Below are positions 22,421 to 27,523 of a stretch of DNA of 27,523 bases, one piece after another. A model generated the notes under the pieces. The model worked only from the letters and a program-made list of their open reading frames with translations. It did not search any database and had not been told where the DNA came from. The stretch's first letter is position 1, and every line of letters begins with the position of its first letter. Source of the DNA: DASPWV01 sp046727855 (GTDB lineage Bacteria; Acidobacteriota; Vicinamibacteria; Vicinamibacterales; UBA2999); assembly GCA_046727855.1 (NCBI GenBank), contig JBKPDL010000042.1, positions 1-27,523 on the forward strand, in the 5' to 3' direction. The position numbers and the translations under genes are program-made.

Positions 22421-24964
22421 CTACGGCATGTTGAACCTCCTCCGAAGAGCGGCGAAGCGAGGGTCGCTACGAAGCCCGGCCAATTCCGGATATGACAGAA
22501 GATCCACAACACGGTGAGGTTCGAGAAGAGCCAGTCCGTCCAGCGCCTCGAACGTGCGGTCCTTGTCGCCAAGCGCGGCATAGATGATCGCGCGGCGGTG
22601 GGGATAGTTCTGATGCTTGGCGGCTAACCTTTCCGCCTCGTCGCGGCGACCTGCCATGACGTCGGCATGAGCCTCCCATTCCGAGTCAAGCGGCATTTGT
22701 GAAGATTCTTTATAAACGGCTAACGCTTCCGCTGGTCTGCCCGCGAATGTCAGGGCTCTCCCGAGGAGCCAGTCTATCCAGGGAAAATCGGAGTCGATGG
22801 CCCGAATCCGCTGGAGGGTATTGATGGCCTCTCCGTACCGTCCGACGTGGATCTGCACCAACGCTGTTTCCCGTTGCAGATTGAGCGACAGCGGGTCGGC
22901 TCCCATCGCCCGCTGCAGGAGCCGCTCCGCCTCGTCTAGCTTTCCGAGCGGCCAAAGCGTCGTTCGCGCGTACAGCGCGTAACTCTGGGTGAGACTTGGG
23001 TTGAGATCGATTGCGCGCCGGAACGATTGGTCCGCCTTCTGCCAATCGAATTCGCGCGAGTACACGTAACCCATGGCTGCGTGTGCCTCGGCCAGCAGGG
23101 GATCGAGCTGAAGAGCTTTGAGGGCCGCCGACCGCATGATGGGATGCGCCTGAGCGGACGAGATACCGAGAAAGAGCCGGTTGTGCGACATCGATGCATA
23201 GGCATTCGCCAGCCCGGCATAAGCAGGGGCGAAGCTGGGATCTGTATCGATGACTTGCTGGAATAGTTCTGCGGACTTGGCTGAAGCCTGGCGAAGATCC
23301 ATTCGGTCGAGCAGCGTAAGCGCTTTCAGGTACAGCTCGTACGCCTCCACGTTGGTCTCGTAGCGTCGCTGGCCCCTGCCCAACGTCAGGCGTAGCTTGT
23401 TGACTATCGCCCGCGAGATTTCATCCTGGATGGCGAAGACGTCCTTGAGCTCTCTATCGAACCGCTCCGCCCACAGGGGAACATCGCCGGCGATCTGAAT
23501 CAGCTGGGCATTGATCCGCAACCTCGAGCCCGACCGCATGATTGATCCCTCGACGACGAGGTTCACACCGAGTTGCTGGCCGACGTCTCGAAGGTTGCGC
23601 GGCTTGTCCTTGAACGCGAAAGAGGATGTCCGCGACCGAACTTCCAGCCCTTTGATCACAGCCAGATTGCGGATGATTTCATCCGTCAGCCCGTCAACGA
23701 AGTAATCGCTGTCGGGTTCGGCGCTGAGGTTCTGCAGGGGCAGCACTGCAATGATGGGTCGCTCGGCGGGGCTGACGTTCACGGCGTCTACAGGGTTCAA
23801 TCCGGCGAAACCCGCGAGCAGTGCGCTGGGCGTCCTCGAAGATCCCACCTGACGGCCAGCCAATTCCCAGCCCACTCCTACAACCAGAATGGAGGCGACG
23901 GCCACGCTGGCTACGTACGCCAGCCATGCCAATCTCGGACGCGGCTGCAACGCTGCCAAGTCCGCTGCGAGAGCATCTGCGCTTTGGTAGCGGCGCTCGG
24001 GACGGGATTCGATCGCACGCTCGATGACGCGGGCGAGCCTCGATGGCACATCGCTCCGCGCGGTCTGAACAGCAGTTCGTTCGTCGCGCTCATGGGCACG
24101 GCGCACCTCGTGCACTGTTCGTGCCGGTACCGGATACGAGCCGGTGACGAGGTGATACAGCAGGACGCCGAGACTGTAAATATCGCTGCGAGCAGTGGCT
24201 TTTTGCCCCTGCAGCACCTCGGGCGCGAGATATAGCGGCGTGCCTGCCAGATCCGACGACGCGTCGTCCTCGAGCTCTCTGCCAGTACCGAAGTCCATTA
24301 GCACGATGCGCCCGTCTTCGGACCGCATCACGTTGTGCGCTTTGATATCGCGATGCAGCAAGCCAGCGTCGTGCACGGCTGATACGGCGCCACAGAGCTC
24401 AAGACCTATGTCGACAGCTTCGGCGGCGCTCACCACCTTCCGTTGGTCGACGATTTGCTCGAGGGTGCGGCCGCGAACGAACTCCATCCAGAGACCGATC
24501 TGGTCACCTATCTGCTCGGCGCCGTGAATGGTGACCACGTTGGGATGCCGCACCCGGGCCAGCAATCGGCCTTCGTGGATGATCGCGGAGGCCGCGCGAT
24601 TGCCGGAGGAGCGGCCGGCGGGCAGGAGCTTCAGCGCGACTTCGCGATCGAGTCGCGTGTCCCAGGCGCGGTAGACCTCTCCGAACGCGCCCCGGCCGAT
24701 CCGCTCGACGAGCCGAAGGTGGCCCCACAGCACAGGGGCCTCTCGAACCTCCGGCCCCACGCGCGACGGCGCGACCTGAGAGAGCGTCAAGGTGCTTAGC
24801 GGGACACCGCGATGGAGCTCGGCAAGCGCTGCCAGCACTTTCAGTTGTCTAAGAAGTGGCGGCGCGGCCCCTTCACAGCTCGATTCGGCTGCTGCCCAGT
24901 CGATTGGCGTTCCGTCGAGGATCGCGTCGACGAGATCGTCAACGACCTGCTCACTCCGCGGCAC
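22421..24964 (-). CDS. Membrane Ser/Thr protein kinase with TolB-like and TPR domains
   Basis: The product is 847 residues. The kinase domain (about 84-335) is complete: glycine loop GRGAFGEV at 90-97, VALKLL with Lys112, Glu131, HRDIKAHN with Asp206, DFG at 224-226 and APE at 247-249. One transmembrane helix covers 345-367. The extracytoplasmic part begins with a TolB-like N-domain (about 402-525: IIAVLPLQNLSAEPDSDYFV, VEGSIMRSGSRLRINAQLIQ), followed by TPR repeats to the end. This is a Hanks-type sensor kinase layout common in Acidobacteriota. GTG 24964 follows AGGAG by seven bases and overlaps the sigma factor gene by 14 bp, so the two are co-translated. Confidence 0.9.
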   Translation of the reverse strand: MPRSEQVVDDLVDAILDGTPIDWAAAESSCEGAAPPLLRQLKVLAALAELHRGVPLSTLTLSQVAPSRVGPEVREAPVLWGHLRLVERIGRGAFGEVYRAWDTRLDREVALKLLPAGRSSGNRAASAIIHEGRLLARVRHPNVVTIHGAEQIGDQIGLWMEFVRGRTLEQIVDQRKVVSAAEAVDIGLELCGAVSAVHDAGLLHRDIKAHNVMRSEDGRIVLMDFGTGRELEDDASSDLAGTPLYLAPEVLQGQKATARSDIYSLGVLLYHLVTGSYPVPARTVHEVRRAHERDERTAVQTARSDVPSRLARVIERAIESRPERRYQSADALAADLAALQPRPRLAWLAYVASVAVASILVVGVGWELAGRQVGSSRTPSALLAGFAGLNPVDAVNVSPAERPIIAVLPLQNLSAEPDSDYFVDGLTDEIIRNLAVIKGLEVRSRTSSFAFKDKPRNLRDVGQQLGVNLVVEGSIMRSGSRLRINAQLIQIAGDVPLWAERFDRELKDVFAIQDEISRAIVNKLRLTLGRGQRRYETNVEAYELYLKALTLLDRMDLRQASAKSAELFQQVIDTDPSFAPAYAGLANAYASMSHNRLFLGISSAQAHPIMRSAALKALQLDPLLAEAHAAMGYVYSREFDWQKADQSFRRAIDLNPSLTQSYALYARTTLWPLGKLDEAERLLQRAMGADPLSLNLQRETALVQIHVGRYGEAINTLQRIRAIDSDFPWIDWLLGRALTFAGRPAEALAVYKESSQMPLDSEWEAHADVMAGRRDEAERLAAKHQNYPHRRAIIYAALGDKDRTFEALDGLALLEPHRVVDLLSYPELAGLRSDPRFAALRRRFNMP

Positions 24965-25571
24965 GGTCCATCTCCTGGGCCAGCCGGAGGAGCGCTCTGT
25001 GCGCTGCCTTGCGAGCAGCCTCTGAGGTCGGTTTGCCTAGCGCCCCGGCCAGCTCGTCGTAGCTGTAACCCATCTCCACCCTGGCGATGATCGCTTCACG
25101 CTCGTCCGCCGTCAGCCGCTGAAGCGCTTGCTCGTAGCGCTCGACCGCCTCGCGCCCGATCGCTTGTTCGAGAGGTGATTCGCCACTCTCGACTTCGATG
25201 CCATCGAGATCGGTGGTATGCGGCTGCCGTCCTTTCCGCCGCAACTCGTTTCGGATGCGATTGAGCACCGCCTGACGGAGGTACGCCTGCAGCGCACCGA
25301 CACGGCGCGGCTCGAAGGCATCGATCTTCTTAAACGTCTGAACCAGGGTGTCCTGGACAAGATCATCGGTATCGGCGAGATCGCGCGCCCACTTCGGCAA
25401 GCGGCCGCTGGCCCATCGCTGCAGCGGTTTGAGATGTCGCGCGAAGAGGCGTTCCAGCGCCTCCTGGTCACCCGCCCGGGCCCGCTCGATCAGATGAAAG
25501 GTCGATTCGACATCGACTGAACGAGGGCCCTCCGACCGGAAACGATCGCCGGCACCTTGATCCCGGGACAT
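24951..25571 (-). CDS. ECF-type RNA polymerase sigma factor
   Basis: This 206-residue protein has sigma region 2 at about 38-112, including DTDDLVQDTLVQTFKKIDAF for core binding and promoter melting. Sigma region 4 is at about 147-200 (LTADEREAIIARVEMGYSYD then ELAGALGKPTSEAARKAAHR), the helix-turn-helix for -35 recognition. The acidic residues of region 2.2 are retained, unlike kinase-activated ECFs of the EcfP type. No anti-sigma factor gene adjoins; the downstream overlapping partner is a Ser/Thr kinase. Control by the kinase is therefore likely but indirect or different in mechanism. The ATG at 25571 has only a weak upstream GACGAA. It is divergent from the lipase-like gene across 125 bp. 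Confidence 0.92.
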   Translation of the reverse strand: MSRDQGAGDRFRSEGPRSVDVESTFHLIERARAGDQEALERLFARHLKPLQRWASGRLPKWARDLADTDDLVQDTLVQTFKKIDAFEPRRVGALQAYLRQAVLNRIRNELRRKGRQPHTTDLDGIEVESGESPLEQAIGREAVERYEQALQRLTADEREAIIARVEMGYSYDELAGALGKPTSEAARKAAHRALLRLAQEMDRAAE

Positions 25572-25696
25572 AGGTTCGTCTGGGACGCGGAAACCCGCCC
25601 ATCCTACTCCGAAATCTACATCGAACGGCCGCCGACTTTCGGGGTGGTTGTCCGGATCGCCGGCGGTCGGTGTTTACAGGGTTGTAGGAGTCGGAC

Positions 25697-27523
25697 ATGA
25701 AGTTGGTCGCCATCGTGATTCTGACGCTGTTGTTCCCTGTCCAAGGTCCCTCCGGATGGGGAGGCCTTGTCGCGTCAGCGGATCGGCCGCCGCACGGCTC
25801 CGTTCATGCCCTCTTTGATCTGAGTGCGCCGGTCACTGGCCCCTTCCCAAGCAACTGGTTCACCGTGGCTGACATCAGCCAAAACACCGGACGGCGGGTC
25901 AGTCTTCCCCTGCCGGATTGTGAGACGCGCCGCTCGGACTGCGAGGACGTTGCAGTTCTCAACTCTCTTGACGGCTTCAACCTCCAGCCGCGCCTGTCGG
26001 TGCCATTCAGCGGCTCGATTGACGCGAACAGCGTCACCAGCGACACGGTGTTCCTGGTGAGCCTGGGGAGTACGCTGTCGGACCAGGGTTATATGCCGCC
26101 GGGCACCGTGGTCGGCATTAACCAGGTCGTCTGGGACCCGTTCACGACCACGCTGCACATCGAGTCAGACGCGTTGCTGGCGCAGCACACGCGCTTTGCC
26201 CTGATCGTGACACGCGGAGTGCGCGACGAAGGCGGGGCCCCCGTGGAGGCGAGCGATGCGTTTCGGCGATTCCGCCAGATCGTACGCGGCGAGTACAAGC
26301 AGGCCTTGCTCGACGCGATTCACGCGGCACGGCGCGTCGGTGTGCACGAGCAAGATATCGCGGTCGCGAGCTTGTTCACCACGCAGAGCGCGACAGCCGT
26401 CCTGGAAAAAATGCGCGATCAGAATCACGCGGCCACACCCGAGCCGGCAGACTTCCTCCTGGGGCCGCAAGGGGAGCGGACGGTCTTCAGCCTGGAGGGG
26501 GTCACAGGCATCCGGTTCGACCAGCAGACGGAAGTCGATCCCCCGGTGTTCACCCCTGTCAACCTCAACCTCTCCCTGATCCGCGACTCCTTCCCGGGTG
26601 CCGTAGGCAGCCTCGCCTTCGGTAAGTACCTCTCGCCGGACTACGAGGTCCACCCCGGCGAGTACATCCCGCCGGTCGGGACGCGCACGGGCACGCCGGC
26701 CGTGCAAGGGGTGAACGAGATCTACTTCAACCTGTTCTTGCCGTCAGGCCCGACGCCGGCCGGTGGGTGGCCCGTGGCGATTTTCGGCCACCCCAATGGC
26801 GGCTACAAGGAAGACCCGGCCTTGTCCGTCGCCGGCTCGATGGCGGCGCACGGCATCGCCACCCTCGCCATCAACGCGGTCGGGCACGGCTTCGGCCCGC
26901 TCGGCACGCTGACGGTCCGCCAGTCCGTCGGCGGGCCGGTGACGTTCTCCGCGGGCGGTCGTGGGATCGACCAGGATCGTGACGGCACGATCGCCGGCAA
27001 CGAGGGCCTCACTACTGGCCCGCTACGGGACATCCTCTTTTTCACCGACGGCATTCGGCAGACGGCCGCAGACCTGACGCAGCTCGTGCGGGTCATCGAG
27101 GTCGGGATGGACGTGGACGGCGACGGGCAGCACGACCTCGACCCCTCCCGGATCTTCTACTTCGGCCAATCCTTTGGCGCCAATTACGGGACGGTCTTCC
27201 TGGCGGTGGAGCCGAGCGTGCGGGCCGGGGTGCTCACTGTGGCGGGCGACCCGCTGGCGAATCGGCAGTTGGGGGCGGGCAGGGCCGCCCTGGGCAGTCT
27301 GCTCGACTCTCGACAGCCGTCGCTTATCAATTCCCCAGGGATCACGGTCTTGGGCGGGCGTGCCGTCGGTCCGCCGCTTTTCCATGAGAACCTGCCCCTC
27401 CGGGACGGCGTTCCGCTCACGATTCGCTTGGCGGATGGCACGACTCAGGTCATCCAATCACCGGTGATCGACAGTGTGTCCGGGGCCATGGCGATCCAGG
27501 AGGTACTCGACAACATCGAATGG
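25697..27523 (+). CDS. Large secreted lipase-like alpha/beta hydrolase (runs off right edge)
   Basis: From ATG 25697, with GTAGGAG seven bases upstream, the frame is open for 609 codons to the window edge with no stop. A signal segment (KLVAIVILTLLFPVQG) is followed by an N-terminal region (FPSNWFTVADISQNTGRRVS, LNSLDGFNLQPRLSVPFSGS, SVTSDTVFLVSLG) resembling the N-terminal domain of bacterial virulence-factor lipases. A hydrolase domain follows: VAIFGHPNGGYKED (oxyanion region), then GQSFG with probable nucleophile Ser492. Two calcium-type motifs, DQDRDGTIAGNEG and DVDGDGQHDLD, precede the nucleophile. Catalytic Asp/His lie in the visible tail or beyond it. Ester-lipid or polyester hydrolysis is inferred. 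The C-terminus is not seen. Confidence 0.85.
   Translation, partial: MKLVAIVILTLLFPVQGPSGWGGLVASADRPPHGSVHALFDLSAPVTGPFPSNWFTVADISQNTGRRVSLPLPDCETRRSDCEDVAVLNSLDGFNLQPRLSVPFSGSIDANSVTSDTVFLVSLGSTLSDQGYMPPGTVVGINQVVWDPFTTTLHIESDALLAQHTRFALIVTRGVRDEGGAPVEASDAFRRFRQIVRGEYKQALLDAIHAARRVGVHEQDIAVASLFTTQSATAVLEKMRDQNHAATPEPADFLLGPQGERTVFSLEGVTGIRFDQQTEVDPPVFTPVNLNLSLIRDSFPGAVGSLAFGKYLSPDYEVHPGEYIPPVGTRTGTPAVQGVNEIYFNLFLPSGPTPAGGWPVAIFGHPNGGYKEDPALSVAGSMAAHGIATLAINAVGHGFGPLGTLTVRQSVGGPVTFSAGGRGIDQDRDGTIAGNEGLTTGPLRDILFFTDGIRQTAADLTQLVRVIEVGMDVDGDGQHDLDPSRIFYFGQSFGANYGTVFLAVEPSVRAGVLTVAGDPLANRQLGAGRAALGSLLDSRQPSLINSPGITVLGGRAVGPPLFHENLPLRDGVPLTIRLADGTTQVIQSPVIDSVSGAMAIQEVLDNIEW

Overview
The window (about 27.5 kb, GC-rich) looks like chromosomal DNA of a soil-type Acidobacteriota, probably near the Vicinamibacteria. 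This is inferred from gene content: two Oar-type TonB-dependent receptors with N-terminal carboxypeptidase-regulatory domains, PQQ-type propeller proteins, a NIPSNAP protein, an ECF sigma factor coupled to a Ser/Thr kinase with TPRs, and many secreted proteins. No marker gene (rRNA, ribosomal protein) is present, so the placement is tentative. No tRNA, rRNA, CRISPR array or recognisable transposase was seen.

Layout. 1-541: start of a secreted protein leaving the window on the left (minus) and a small membrane protein (plus). 543-742: an array of the word AACTTTG and its inverse. 743-7873 (minus): a TonB receptor with its own promoter, then a tightly overlapping trio: secreted TPR protein, small secreted beta protein, and a polyvinyl-alcohol-dehydrogenase-like quinohemoprotein (cytochrome c plus PQQ propeller). 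8066-9525 (minus): amidase, possibly preceded by a 17-codon leader. 9556-11007 (plus): PQQ-like propeller with an EF-hand pair. 10996-11215: an 11-bp-period inverted array in which both flanking genes end. 11203-12565 (minus): P-loop kinase, NIPSNAP and cupin operon. 12625-14187 (plus): secreted serine esterase. 14184-15299 (minus): unknown secreted protein. 15350-16498 (plus): cytochrome c-type protein. 16532-17503 (minus): metal-binding HMBD protein. 17504-18361: decayed region with two tail-to-tail gene remnants. 18362-19072 (plus): unknown secreted protein. 19115-19265: three successive hairpins. 19281-22403 (plus): second TonB receptor. 22421-25571 (minus): ECF sigma factor and kinase/TolB-like/TPR protein. 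25697-27523 (plus): large secreted lipase-like alpha/beta hydrolase running off the right edge.

How it fits together (inference). Most products are exported and suited to handling organic substrates at the cell surface: two uptake receptors, periplasmic PQQ and cytochrome proteins, an amidase, an esterase and a lipase-like hydrolase. The receptor and quinohemoprotein cluster could form one import/oxidation unit. The sigma factor and kinase form a regulatory pair next to the second receptor and the lipase.

The least explained signals are non-coding: two unrelated short-word arrays with the same inverted architecture between convergent genes, GTAG-headed hairpins at three loci, and a stack of hairpins directly in front of the second receptor.
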